DNA from: Desulfuromonas sp. AOP6
Lineage (GTDB): Bacteria > Desulfobacterota > Desulfuromonadia > Desulfuromonadales > SZUA-540
Length of the DNA stretch: 64,000 nucleotides
NCBI RefSeq assembly: GCF_009731355.2
Contig: NZ_AP022810.1
Span: forward strand, 2,074,001-2,138,000
Reading direction: 5' to 3'
In this document: piece after piece, positions 49,183 through 57,758 of the stretch
Numbering within the stretch: position 1 is the stretch's first letter
Layout of the letters: each line of letters begins with the position of its first letter
Notes under the pieces: generated by a model
Databases searched by the model: none
What the model was told of the DNA's origin: nothing
What the model saw: the letters and a program-made list of their open reading frames with translations, nothing else
Made by a program: the position numbers and the translations under genes

Positions 49183-50664
49183 ATGCCCGACAAAAATTTT
49201 CTAGACGATAATGCGCATCTTGACATTTTCAAGGACCTGATCGACCAGTCTTCCGACGCCATCTTTATCGTCCACCCTGAAAGCGGCCGGGTTCTCTATG
49301 CCAACCAGCAGGCCTGTACCCTGCTTGAGTATGATTATGCCCAACTCACCTCCCTGCATCTCTGGGACTATGCTGAAAACGCAACCACTCAGGACGAATT
49401 TCAGTCTTTCCGGCAGGAAATGGCCCTAGCGAAAAATCGCCGCTTCGAAACGTACCAGCGCACCCGTTCCAGACAGAGAGTTCCGGTGGAGGTCAGCGTT
49501 CGCATGGTTCGATGTCAAAACAAAGACTACCTCGTCTCCTCCGTGCGCGACATCCGCAGCCGAAAAGCTTACGAAGCCAGCCTGATCCATGAACGCAACA
49601 AACTGGAAGCCGTCATTGCCGCCATCGAGGATGGCATGACCGTGATAAGCCCCGACTACAGGGTCCTCTATCAGAACCCGAGCCACCTCCGCAAACAGGG
49701 GGATCAATTGGGGCGTCCCTGCTACCTGGCCTACCACGGCCTTGAAACCGTGTGTGAAGGATGCCTGGTAGCCCAAACACTGCAGGACGGTAAGATACAC
49801 AAAAGGCAGGTCGAGGCACTGAATACGGACGGGCGGCTGCATTTCGAGGTAACCTCCTGCCCTATTCGCGATGCCGATGGGAAGATCAGCTCTGTTGTCG
49901 AATCGGTCAGGGACATTACCCGTCAGAAATTGGCGGAAGAAGCCCTGCAGGAATCGATGCGTCTGCGCACCGAGTTCATTTCCATCGCGGCCCATGAACT
50001 GCGGACGCCCCTGGCCGTCGTCATCGGCTATGCCGAACTGCTGGCGACAGCGGAAGAATCGGAAGAATTCAGCCAGGAAGAGAAGAAGGGATTTATCGAA
50101 GAGATTCTCGCCAAGGCCGGAGCCCTGAACAAAATCATTGATAAACTGTTGGATCTCAGCCGGATCGAAAGGGGCCAGAACCTCAGTATTGAAGTGAAGT
50201 CGGTCAATCTCATGGAGATGCTCCACAATATTTTCCGATCCTACGTCAACCTCTTTCCCCGCTACCGCTTTAACATCACAATGGCAGAGGATATAGCCGA
50301 AGTCTTTGAAGTAGACCGAAAAAGGATAACACAGGCTCTCGAAAACATCCTTGGCAACGCCATCCGATATTCAAAACCCGGCTCGTTCATTCACCTGAAT
50401 GTCGAGGAGACTCAGGACGGTCTAAAGCTTAGTGTCAGGGATGAAGGAATCGGCATGACGGAGGATGAGGTGAAGAGGATCTTCGAGCCTTTCTATCGGG
50501 CCAGGCCCGACGACCCTACCGTTCGTGGCCTGGGTTTGGGCATGAGTCTGGTCAAGCACATCATCGAGGCGCATCGCGGGCAGATCAAGGTAGAGAGCAT
50601 CCCCCTTGAGGGCACGACCGTTACCCTCGTCCTGCCACGGTCGCCATTAACTTCCTCCACCTGA
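49183..50664 (+). CDS. PAS-domain sensor histidine kinase
   Basis: A 493-residue soluble kinase without membrane segments. It has two PAS-type domains (about 10-125: QSSDAIFIVHPESGRVLYAN; about 135-250: NKLEAVIAAIEDGMTVISPD, with a CYLAYHGLETVCEGC cysteine pair in the second). The HisKA helix carries the phospho-acceptor in IAAHELRTPLAVVIGYAELL (His near 271), followed by the HATPase domain (N box ENILGNAIRYS, G1 DEGIGMTEDE, F box FEPFYRA, G2 GLGMSLVKHI). Two cysteines in the second PAS domain could bind a cofactor. No response regulator is adjacent. AGGAA lies six bases before the ATG. It may be read through from the secretion operon. Confidence 0.93.
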   Translation: MPDKNFLDDNAHLDIFKDLIDQSSDAIFIVHPESGRVLYANQQACTLLEYDYAQLTSLHLWDYAENATTQDEFQSFRQEMALAKNRRFETYQRTRSRQRVPVEVSVRMVRCQNKDYLVSSVRDIRSRKAYEASLIHERNKLEAVIAAIEDGMTVISPDYRVLYQNPSHLRKQGDQLGRPCYLAYHGLETVCEGCLVAQTLQDGKIHKRQVEALNTDGRLHFEVTSCPIRDADGKISSVVESVRDITRQKLAEEALQESMRLRTEFISIAAHELRTPLAVVIGYAELLATAEESEEFSQEEKKGFIEEILAKAGALNKIIDKLLDLSRIERGQNLSIEVKSVNLMEMLHNIFRSYVNLFPRYRFNITMAEDIAEVFEVDRKRITQALENILGNAIRYSKPGSFIHLNVEETQDGLKLSVRDEGIGMTEDEVKRIFEPFYRARPDDPTVRGLGLGMSLVKHIIEAHRGQIKVESIPLEGTTVTLVLPRSPLTSST

Positions 50665-50695
50665 GGCCGTATTCCCCAAGAAGCCTGAAGAGCCA

Positions 50696-53134
50696 TCAGG
50701 TCAGTGTCAGAATCTGATCGGTCACCTCGGTAAACGCCACATCGTGACTGATCAGAAAGAGCTGATCGTACCAGTGTTCCGTCACTTCTTCCTGGCCAAC
50801 ATCGATGGCCCTGAAAGCCTGGGCCAGATTTTCACGGCGGTTCACGTCGAGGTTGGAGGTCGGTTCGTCGAAAAAGGCCAGGCGGGCGCCGATGGTCTGC
50901 AGCATGGCCAGCCGCAGGGCCACCACGGCGCTCATGGTCTGCCCGCCGGAGAGCTGGTCATCCGCCCTTTCACGCAGTTGGCCGTCGACCATGTCGCGCA
51001 GCACGATCTGGTAATTCTCGCCCCAGGCCAATTCCTCATCGGATTCCGCGATGATCCGGTAGATGCGGTTGGCCCGTTGGCTGATTTCCTCGCGGAAGCG
51101 CTCGGACAGATAGCCCGAGACATTGCGAAATACCCGGTTACGCAGGAACCTGACGAGGTCGTCCTTCTCCCTGTACACCCTGATCTGCTCCTGCTTGGAG
51201 GCAATATCCTTTTCTATCTGCGTGAGCTTGTCGACCTCGGCGGCCAGACGGGATACGTCGGCAATCAAACCTTTAACCTGCTGGCCGAGCACATTGACGC
51301 CCCCCCAAAGCTCGTCTTTTTGCCGGCGGAGCGCCTCATGCGCGGCGGCGTCGTATTCCTGGCCCGCCTGCCTGTGGACCGTTTCCATTCCTGTCAAGGC
51401 CTCGTGTAATTGTTTCAGAAGGTTTTCGAATTTTTCAAGTTCGGAACGACGTCCAACCAGCTCGGCGGCCTGCTGCTGATTGGCGACATAAAGGTCACGA
51501 GCCTGCTGGTGTCTGGCCTTCTCCTTTTCGGCTGCCTCAATGTCACCCTGCAAGCTGCGGAAGCCCTCCAAAGCTTTCAGCTTTTCTTCCAGTTGATGCT
51601 GTGCTGAGGCCCGCTCCTTTTGCAGTTGGGCCAGGCCTTCGGCGCGGCGCTCATTGGCCTCGCGACGCGAAACAAGGCTGGCAAGCTGAGCCTCCAACCC
51701 TTCGAATTTGACAGCAACAGCCTTGATGTGATCGCTGGCCCGGCTTGCCACGTTCTCTTCCTGCTCGAATTGTTGAATTTTATGCAGAAGTCGCTGTCGC
51801 TCTTTATCCAATTCGGAAAATCTGGCTGAAAAGACGTCATCCGCCGGCTTTTCAGCCAGATTGAGACAGGGCTCCTGAAAAAAAGGGCAGATCCCTTCGG
51901 CGAGTTTTTCACTTCCTTCCGTCAGTCCAGCGCGGCGCCCTTCTAGTTGTCCGAGCTGCTGGCGCACCCTCTCAAGACGCAGGCGGATCTCCGGCAGGCC
52001 CGCAGCCAAAGCCTGTTGTCTTTCATCCAGCGCCAAGGCCTCACGAGTCTGGGCAAGTGTCTTTTCTTCAGCCGCCAAGTCTTCCCGGGTTTTTTCGATG
52101 GCGCGTGACTCGACCTTGAAGCGCTCTTCCAAAATGCCGACCCGAGTGCTGAGCTCGGCTTTTTCCTGTTCAAGCCGACGCTGCACCTTGACCTGCTCAC
52201 GCAGCGTGGCCAAACTGGCCTCGGCCTGTTCATAGGCCTTCTTGCCCGGGGTGGTCTCCTCAATAACCTTGCAGGCATTCACCGCTTCATCGACCAGCAG
52301 TTTCTGCTTGCCAATCAGCTCATTGCCATTACTGATCCGCACTTTGAGACCGTCAACTTCCCTTTCCAGTTCCTTGATCCTCTTTTCGCGCTGATCCACC
52401 TCAAGCAGTCGTGTCTCCAGATCCTTGAGTCGCTGCTGCTGTGCGGCAAGATCCACTTCGACCTGCGAAAGCGCCTTGGTGGCCTCCCGGTGTTCTTTCT
52501 TCTTAACCGGCAACTCGGCCACTTGGTTCTGAAGAGGCCCCATGGCGCTTTCAAGGGAATCCACCTTCGCTTTGATGGCGGCGGTCAGCACCTTGGTCTC
52601 GTTGAAGGTCTTGCGCCAGGCATCGATACCGAGAATTTCATCGAACTTGTCGCGGCGTTTGGCTGGCTGTTTGATGACGAAAGGTCCGAGGAATTCGTGC
52701 TGAAAGGGACCGATCACCAACTCGAACTGCTCGGCCAGCGAACGACCTCCGTCAAGCCCGAGCAACTCCTTCAGGCGCGCCTCGGTCTCTTTGGCGTCCT
52801 TATGCTCCTCGACCTCGAAGACGCCACCGGCCTCCTTGGCCAGCAGCCATTTGGAGGGGGTGGCGACCGTTCGACTGACCCGATAGCGCTCAGCGGCCGC
52901 TACCTGAAAGACCACCGCAATTTCACCCCGCTTGGCGCCGATAGTGACAAAACGCTCGATATTGCCGACAAAGCTCTGGGCATCGACCCCGAACAGGGCA
53001 TAACCGATCGCCTCGAAAATGGTGCTTTTACCGACCCCGTTGGGGCCGGAGAGCACATTGATTCCCGGCGAAAAGGTCAGCTCGGTATCGCGGTGGGACT
53101 TGATATTCTTGAGATGGATGGAAAGTATCTGCAT
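50696..53134 (-). CDS. sbcC: SbcC/Rad50-like DNA-repair ATPase
   Basis: An 812-residue SMC-like ATPase: MQILSIHLKNIKSHRDTEL, Walker A GPNGVGKST at about 30-38, Q-loop region, then two long coiled coils around a central hook, and at the C-terminus the signature LSGGQTMSAVVALRLA near 727 and Walker B LAFFDEPTSNLD. With SbcD it processes DNA hairpins and double-strand ends. The hook reads GICPFFQEPCLNL (about 415-424), two cysteines six residues apart, unlike the normal CxxC. It is somewhat shorter than E. coli SbcC. The start was chosen at the conserved MQILSIHL. It lies directly downstream of the nuclease gene. Confidence 0.92.
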   Translation of the reverse strand: MQILSIHLKNIKSHRDTELTFSPGINVLSGPNGVGKSTIFEAIGYALFGVDAQSFVGNIERFVTIGAKRGEIAVVFQVAAAERYRVSRTVATPSKWLLAKEAGGVFEVEEHKDAKETEARLKELLGLDGGRSLAEQFELVIGPFQHEFLGPFVIKQPAKRRDKFDEILGIDAWRKTFNETKVLTAAIKAKVDSLESAMGPLQNQVAELPVKKKEHREATKALSQVEVDLAAQQQRLKDLETRLLEVDQREKRIKELEREVDGLKVRISNGNELIGKQKLLVDEAVNACKVIEETTPGKKAYEQAEASLATLREQVKVQRRLEQEKAELSTRVGILEERFKVESRAIEKTREDLAAEEKTLAQTREALALDERQQALAAGLPEIRLRLERVRQQLGQLEGRRAGLTEGSEKLAEGICPFFQEPCLNLAEKPADDVFSARFSELDKERQRLLHKIQQFEQEENVASRASDHIKAVAVKFEGLEAQLASLVSRREANERRAEGLAQLQKERASAQHQLEEKLKALEGFRSLQGDIEAAEKEKARHQQARDLYVANQQQAAELVGRRSELEKFENLLKQLHEALTGMETVHRQAGQEYDAAAHEALRRQKDELWGGVNVLGQQVKGLIADVSRLAAEVDKLTQIEKDIASKQEQIRVYREKDDLVRFLRNRVFRNVSGYLSERFREEISQRANRIYRIIAESDEELAWGENYQIVLRDMVDGQLRERADDQLSGGQTMSAVVALRLAMLQTIGARLAFFDEPTSNLDVNRRENLAQAFRAIDVGQEEVTEHWYDQLFLISHDVAFTEVTDQILTLT

Positions 53135-53160
53135 AGGCCCACCTGTTCGTTTCTCTGGAA

Positions 53161-54396
53161 TCAATCCAGCAATGCCAGCAAGTCATCGCCATCGACATCG
53201 CCTTTTTTCACGGCCTCGCGCAAACGGACCGCGAGCCTCACGAGTTCCTCCTCGCGGCCCTGATAATCGCTGCCGGCTCCGATCAGTTCGTGCAGTACCT
53301 CCAGCTCGATCTCTTCGAGGCTCTTTTTGGCTGACTCCACCTCCCCGGCACTGCTGACCAGGGAGAGATGATTCTTGATCTCGACATGCAGTGGGTCGAT
53401 CAGATCTTCCAGCGCCACCTTCAACCGCTCGCGGCCAAGCTCAAAGGGGTGAAAGCCGACGCGGCCGACCAGTTTCAATTCAAGCAGCGGGTGGCGCTTG
53501 TCCGTGGAGGCATTGACCTTGGCCGCTACCTGTGCGCGAAAAAGGGTGAGGGCCTGATCGGCACTCTCGGCCCCATGAAGATCGATCGTCTCGACAAACA
53601 TGGGACGTGGCGACGTGTTTCTGAATTCGGCGGCAAACTCGCCCTTTTCGAAAGTGACGAGATAGTAGCCCTTGTCGTACTTCTCTTCACCAAAGTTAAC
53701 CCGCTCCGGAGATCCGGGATTGAAAGCATAGGGCTTCCCCTCGGACGATTGGATGACATACGGCTTATGCCCGTGCCCAAGAGCGACGTAGCCGAATCTG
53801 TCCGCCAGCGGATACGCTTCTTCCAGCTTCATGTTGCCGATTTCGACGGGAGAATACTTCCAGATGCCGACGTGAAAAAGGAGCAGATTATTATCCGTCG
53901 TGACAGCCTTGACGATGCGCTCGACATGAGCACCCGCCTGCGCACCGATATACCCCAGACCATAGACATTGACGCCACCGATACAAAGATGCCCGCCCAT
54001 GCCCGTAGCCCCATCGAAAGGATCAAAACGATAGTCGCCTTCAGCGGTTCGCGAGGGACGCAGCAGCCGGATATATCCCATGTGCGACAGGGCCTCCATC
54101 CAGGAAATATTGTCACGGCGATGAATCCAGTCGTGATTCCCCTCGATAGCGACACAGGGGATTTTGGCATCTTTCAGTGGCTGCAAGGTTTCGATGGTTT
54201 TGGCAAAGGTGCGCGGCAGTATCTGCCCGACATGAAAGAGATCGCCGGCGATGAGCACGGCATCGACCTGTTCGTGCACGGCATCGTGAGCGATGGTCGC
54301 CAGTGCGGTGAAAAAGTCGTCATAACGCTCCTCCTCACCAGCAGAGTTGCGGTAGGTTTTTCCTAAATGGATATCCGCCGTGTGAATGAAACGCAT
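53161..54396 (-). CDS. sbcD: SbcD/Mre11-like metallophosphoesterase nuclease
   Basis: A 411-residue nuclease partner of the ATPase downstream. Phosphoesterase motifs are HTADIHLGK (5-13), LIAGDLFHVG, EGNHDWIH, FHVGIWKYS and VALGHGHKPY (the GHxH metal site), followed by a capping domain and a helical C-terminus with RVGFHPFELGRERLKVAL. It cuts DNA ends and hairpins with Mn2+. The ATG at 54396 gives the canonical MRFIHTADIHLG; a TTG two codons earlier has better spacing to AAGGA. It lies 26 bases upstream of the sbcC-like gene and 57 bases downstream of the potassium-channel gene. Confidence 0.93.
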   Translation of the reverse strand: MRFIHTADIHLGKTYRNSAGEEERYDDFFTALATIAHDAVHEQVDAVLIAGDLFHVGQILPRTFAKTIETLQPLKDAKIPCVAIEGNHDWIHRRDNISWMEALSHMGYIRLLRPSRTAEGDYRFDPFDGATGMGGHLCIGGVNVYGLGYIGAQAGAHVERIVKAVTTDNNLLLFHVGIWKYSPVEIGNMKLEEAYPLADRFGYVALGHGHKPYVIQSSEGKPYAFNPGSPERVNFGEEKYDKGYYLVTFEKGEFAAEFRNTSPRPMFVETIDLHGAESADQALTLFRAQVAAKVNASTDKRHPLLELKLVGRVGFHPFELGRERLKVALEDLIDPLHVEIKNHLSLVSSAGEVESAKKSLEEIELEVLHELIGAGSDYQGREEELVRLAVRLREAVKKGDVDGDDLLALLD

Positions 54397-54453
54397 AAGC
54401 AATCAAGTCCTTGCAACCGAGAGGCGAAAAACTGAGGGGGTAGCTTGGAACCT

Positions 54454-56154
54454 TCAGTTTTTGGGATTTTTAGGGTAGAACTTGCTGAAGACTTCTTCCT
54501 GCATGGGGGAGCCGATGAGAATCAAAGCATCGTCTTTCTTCAGAACAGTCTCCGGCGAGGGCACGACGACAGGATCCGCCTCTCCGTGACTTTCAAGGGC
54601 GACAATGGAGCACCCCGTCTTTTCTCGAATATTGGAGCTGGCAATGGATTTGCCCACCAGCACTGCCGGTATAGAACGGCGAAAAATATTGATTCCTTCC
54701 GTGAGAAAAACAGAGGTTTTTGATTCAATAATATTCAGCAGAATGCTTCCTCCCACGGAGGCGCTTGACACGACGAAATCGGCGCCGGCCGCATAGAGCT
54801 GTGCCACGTTTTCATCGGCAGTGGCCCGCGCCACGATGCGGATATGGGATTGTGCGTGCCGGCTGGCCAGAGTGAGAAAGATGTTGGTATTGTCGTCGTT
54901 GGTGGTCACGATCAGACCACGAGCTTTATCAATGCCGCTTTTTTTCAGCAGATGGCGGACCGTCGCATCGCCATAAATGGGGATGTGTTCTTCACAGTAG
55001 GGATTTTCCTGGCGGTCGACCAGGATGAACGGCACCGGCTTGCGGTCGAGGAAACTGGCGGCGGCACAACCGACGCGGCCATGGCCGAGGATAAAAATCA
55101 GATCCTCATCCGCCTGTTCACCCGTCAGCTTTTCCAGGGATTCGAGCTGCTCCCTGGTTCCGGCCAGCACCATCAACGCGTCATCCTTCAGCAAGGTATC
55201 GGCGGTAGGAAGGGTCAAGTTGCCACGTTCCCACAGGCCTATCACGGCCAGTCCGGTATGCTGGCGGATCAGGGATTCGGAAAGGGACAAGCCGGAAAAA
55301 GGCGTGCCATGCACAGGGATTTCGGCAATAACGAGCTTGCCGAAGCTGTCGATGATATGGGCCATGGCCCCTTTGGTCGTGGCGCGCGTGGCCAAGTAGT
55401 TCCCCAGAATTTTGTGCAGGGGAATAACCTGATTAGCCCCGGCCAGGTGCAGCAGATCCCCATGCTCCGCTTCCGAAACCAGGGCGACAATGGGAGTTTC
55501 GCAAAGGGAGCGCGCTGTCAGACAGAGATTCACATTTTCGGAGTCGCTGAGGTTGGCGATAAGATAACGCGCCTCGGACACCCGTACTCCCTGCAGCACT
55601 TCCGGGTCCGTCGGAGAGCCGACAACGACTTTCACGCCGCTGTCCTCGAGATTCAGTCCTTCGTTGGCATCTGCGGTTACCACCGCAAAGGGAATCTGCC
55701 GAATTTTCAGCCTTCGAATCAGATTTCTGGTAACTGAATCGACACCGAAGATCAGGACATGACCAGAAGTTTCCGGCGGCAGTTCAACCTCCGGACGATG
55801 ACTCAATCGATATTCAATCCAGGGCGCCAGAAAGAGACTGACCAGGGTGAATGGGAGGATGATCAACAGAAAGACCACCCCCGACACCGTCACCACCGCG
55901 GCAAAAATATAGCCCGGATCGCTGTGAAAGGTAATGTCCCCGAATCCCAGGGTCGTCATCACCGTAATGGACCAGTAAATCCCGGCAATCAGCGAAAACT
56001 CGCGCCCTTCCAGATGCCACATGAAGTAGCGGAACAGAACGGCATAAAGAAAAATCATTCCGGCCAGAAAAATACAGTAATAGACCAGATATTTAATGTT
56101 TTTGACCACTCTGCCGCGAAGAAAATAGGCAAGCTCCGACGCGATTGTTTTCAT
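54454..56154 (-). CDS. Potassium channel with two RCK domains
   Basis: A 566-residue inner-membrane channel. Two hydrophobic helices (about 22-44 and 82-110) frame the pore with selectivity filter TTLGFGD at 67-73 (GFG in place of GYG). Cytoplasmic TrkA-N/TrkA-C (RCK) units follow: the first Rossmann fold around 132-240 (HVLIFGVDSVTRNLIRRL), a TrkA-C near 275-345 (GLSLSESLIRQHTGLAVIGL), the second TrkA-N around 355-460 (DLIFILGHGRVGCAAASFLD, PIYGDATVRHLLKKSGIDKA) and a second TrkA-C (AVLVGKSIASSNIREKTGCS). It is likely a ligand-gated K+ channel. It stands between tRNA-Leu and sbcD on the minus strand. Confidence 0.93.
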   Translation of the reverse strand: MKTIASELAYFLRGRVVKNIKYLVYYCIFLAGMIFLYAVLFRYFMWHLEGREFSLIAGIYWSITVMTTLGFGDITFHSDPGYIFAAVVTVSGVVFLLIILPFTLVSLFLAPWIEYRLSHRPEVELPPETSGHVLIFGVDSVTRNLIRRLKIRQIPFAVVTADANEGLNLEDSGVKVVVGSPTDPEVLQGVRVSEARYLIANLSDSENVNLCLTARSLCETPIVALVSEAEHGDLLHLAGANQVIPLHKILGNYLATRATTKGAMAHIIDSFGKLVIAEIPVHGTPFSGLSLSESLIRQHTGLAVIGLWERGNLTLPTADTLLKDDALMVLAGTREQLESLEKLTGEQADEDLIFILGHGRVGCAAASFLDRKPVPFILVDRQENPYCEEHIPIYGDATVRHLLKKSGIDKARGLIVTTNDDNTNIFLTLASRHAQSHIRIVARATADENVAQLYAAGADFVVSSASVGGSILLNIIESKTSVFLTEGINIFRRSIPAVLVGKSIASSNIREKTGCSIVALESHGEADPVVVPSPETVLKKDDALILIGSPMQEEVFSKFYPKNPKN

Positions 56155-56247
56155 TCCACCTCACCTGTCTTGAAAAAAGGATCTGCCAAGTTCACCATTT
56201 TATAGCAGGTCATAAACACCTGAGCAAACAAAGGGAGTAAAAAAGAC

Positions 56248-56275
56248 AAAAGCCCTCATTTTCTGAGGGCTTTTT
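56248..56275 (-). terminator. Intrinsic terminator for tRNA-Leu
   Basis: AAAAGCCCTCA (56248-56258) and TGAGGGCTTTT (56264-56274) form a stem with a five-base loop. Read on the minus strand it is followed by TTTTGTCTTTTTT, 28 bases downstream of the tRNA 3' end. Confidence 0.88.
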
Positions 56276-56301
56276 AAACGTCATAAAGCAGAGTGTTGAG
56301 A

Positions 56302-56388
56302 TGGTGCCCGGGACGGGAATCGAACCCGTACAGCCATAAGGCCGAGGGATTTTAAGTCCCTTGCGTCTGCCAGTTCCGCCACCCGGGC
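56302..56388 (-). tRNA. tRNA-Leu (anticodon TAA)
   Basis: On the minus strand the sequence starts GCCCGGGTGGCGGAACTGG and ends CCCGTCCCGGGCACCA. The acceptor stem GCCCGGG/CCCGGGC is perfect and CCA is encoded. The D-arm has GGCAGACGC, the anticodon stem-loop GGGACTTAAAATCCC places TAA at the anticodon, a long variable arm (class II) follows, and the T-arm is GTACGGGTTCGATTCCCG. 87 bases including CCA. It reads UUA and UUG leucine codons and is one of the tRNAs expected to be modified by MiaB at A37. Confidence 0.97.
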
Positions 56389-56400
56389 AATGCAGCGCTA

Positions 56401-56430
56401 AAACTAATCAATTTGACGGGGAAGTGTCAA
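56401..56430 (-). promoter_or_regulatory. Promoter of tRNA-Leu
   Basis: On the minus strand a perfect TTGACA (56425-56430) is followed after 18 bases by TAGTTT (56401-56406), which places the transcription start near 56394, a few bases before the mature tRNA 5' end. The -10 box is weak, but the -35 match and position are good. Confidence 0.55.
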
Positions 56431-56480
56431 CTGAAAACATGGTATATTGCGGGCACTGATTAACTTTCAAAGGAGGCCGT

Positions 56481-56921
56481 GTGTCCCCCAAAATATTGAA
56501 ATGTCCCCGGTGCGGCGAGGCTGTTACCGTCTATCGCAATCCCGTTCCCACCGTGGATATCATTATCCGCCGTGGGAATGCTATCGTACTGGTCGAACGC
56601 AAGAACCCGCCGCTGGGTTGGGCGCTGCCGGGTGGGTTCGTCGACTATGGTGAATCACTGGAGGCGGCCGCCATGCGGGAGGTTCAGGAAGAAACGGGGC
56701 TGTCGCTGACGGAGCTGAACCAGTTCGGAGCCTATTCAGACCCCGCGAGGGATCCGCGTCAGCACACCATCTCTTTTGTCTTTACAGCCACAGGGGAAGG
56801 CCCCTTGGTCAGCGGCGACGACGCCGCCGACGCCCGCTGGTTCGAACTGGAAAATCTTCCGCAGCCCCTGTGCTTCGATCACGCCAGGATCGTGCAGGAC
56901 TACCGGGAGAGGTCATTGTGA
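56481..56921 (+). CDS. NUDIX hydrolase
   Basis: A 146-residue soluble hydrolase. The full NUDIX box lies at about 51-74 ([20 protein letters not shown] followed by ETGL), with catalytic REVQEE glutamates intact. The N-terminus has CPRCG (Cys8, Cys11), half of a zinc-ribbon-like element. The [20 protein letters not shown] and [10 protein letters not shown] pattern is like ADP-ribose or nucleotide-sugar pyrophosphatases, but the substrate is not known. GTG start with AAAGGAGG five bases upstream. It is divergent from tRNA-Leu and converges on mqnA with six bases between stops. Confidence 0.93.
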   Translation: MSPKILKCPRCGEAVTVYRNPVPTVDIIIRRGNAIVLVERKNPPLGWALPGGFVDYGESLEAAAMREVQEETGLSLTELNQFGAYSDPARDPRQHTISFVFTATGEGPLVSGDDAADARWFELENLPQPLCFDHARIVQDYRERSL

Positions 56922-56927
56922 TTGCTG

Positions 56928-57758
56928 TCAGTCAAAGAAGTGGATTTCGGGTTCTTCCGTAAGCAGGCCATATTTTGCGCAGAGATGGAAGAAGTGACGC
57001 ACCCCGCGAAGATGCTCTTCGCCTAGGTCATAGGACATGCTCTGCCAGTAATCTACCAATCCCTGCTCTCCCATCCACTCTTTTTCCGGAGTATCCGCAG
57101 CCAGTTCATCCAGGTTTTCCATGGCTCGCGCCCGGGAGTGTGCCAGTTGGCGTCTGAGGGCGCGCAGGGCTTCCCCCTTTTTTTCTGCCGCATCGCGGCG
57201 CAGAATCCATAGCGCAAAAACGAAAGGCAATCCGCTGAAACGCTTCCACAAACCGCCCAGATCGTAGATCTGCTGGCCTTCGGGGCGGTTGCGGGCAGCC
57301 CGCAGCGCCCGGTCTCCGATCAGGAGAGCGGTCTTTCCCTCGGCTATCAGCTCTTCAACGGGACGATCAGGCACGGTGCTTCTGAAGTTTTCGCAACCCA
57401 GATATTCCTGCAGGAGAACCTGGAGCAGGTTGATGGAGGTGGCCGATTCTCCGGTCAGGTAAAATACCTCGTCTTTTAATTCATCCAGTTTTCTGCGCGA
57501 AAAAAGCAGGACGCTCTGAACATCGCCGAAAGAGCTGATGGAATGTTCCGGCAGCAACAGGTACTGACGCCAGTTGCGGGCATACTCAAATGATGAGGAA
57601 GGACTGACGTCGATATCACCTTCGTGAAGCATGGTGTTGAGGCGGGAGGGGACTCCCTGCACGACGCGGGCCGGATATCCTTCCAGCGTTGAGGGCAGGA
57701 AGTGAAAAAATGGGACACAATTTATGTAGTGGATATGACCGATATTCAGCACTGTCAT
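56928..57758 (-). CDS. mqnA: Chorismate dehydratase MqnA (futalosine menaquinone pathway)
   Basis: A 276-residue soluble enzyme of the MqnA/MqnD periplasmic-binding-protein fold. N-terminal IGHIHYINCVPFFHFLPSTL, then GVPSRLNTMLHEGDIDVSPS, SSFEYARNW, VQSVLLFSRRKLDEL, LTGESATSINLLQVLLQEYL, ALLIGDRAL and LPFVFALWILRRD are the family pattern. MqnA converts chorismate to 3-enolpyruvylbenzoate, the first step of the futalosine route to menaquinone. MqnD has a similar fold; the I-N-C-V-P-F element favours MqnA. It overlaps the tolC stop by four bases (ATGA), so it is coupled to the outer-membrane gene, a pairing without obvious biochemical logic. Confidence 0.88.
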   Translation of the reverse strand: MTVLNIGHIHYINCVPFFHFLPSTLEGYPARVVQGVPSRLNTMLHEGDIDVSPSSSFEYARNWRQYLLLPEHSISSFGDVQSVLLFSRRKLDELKDEVFYLTGESATSINLLQVLLQEYLGCENFRSTVPDRPVEELIAEGKTALLIGDRALRAARNRPEGQQIYDLGGLWKRFSGLPFVFALWILRRDAAEKKGEALRALRRQLAHSRARAMENLDELAADTPEKEWMGEQGLVDYWQSMSYDLGEEHLRGVRHFFHLCAKYGLLTEEPEIHFFD

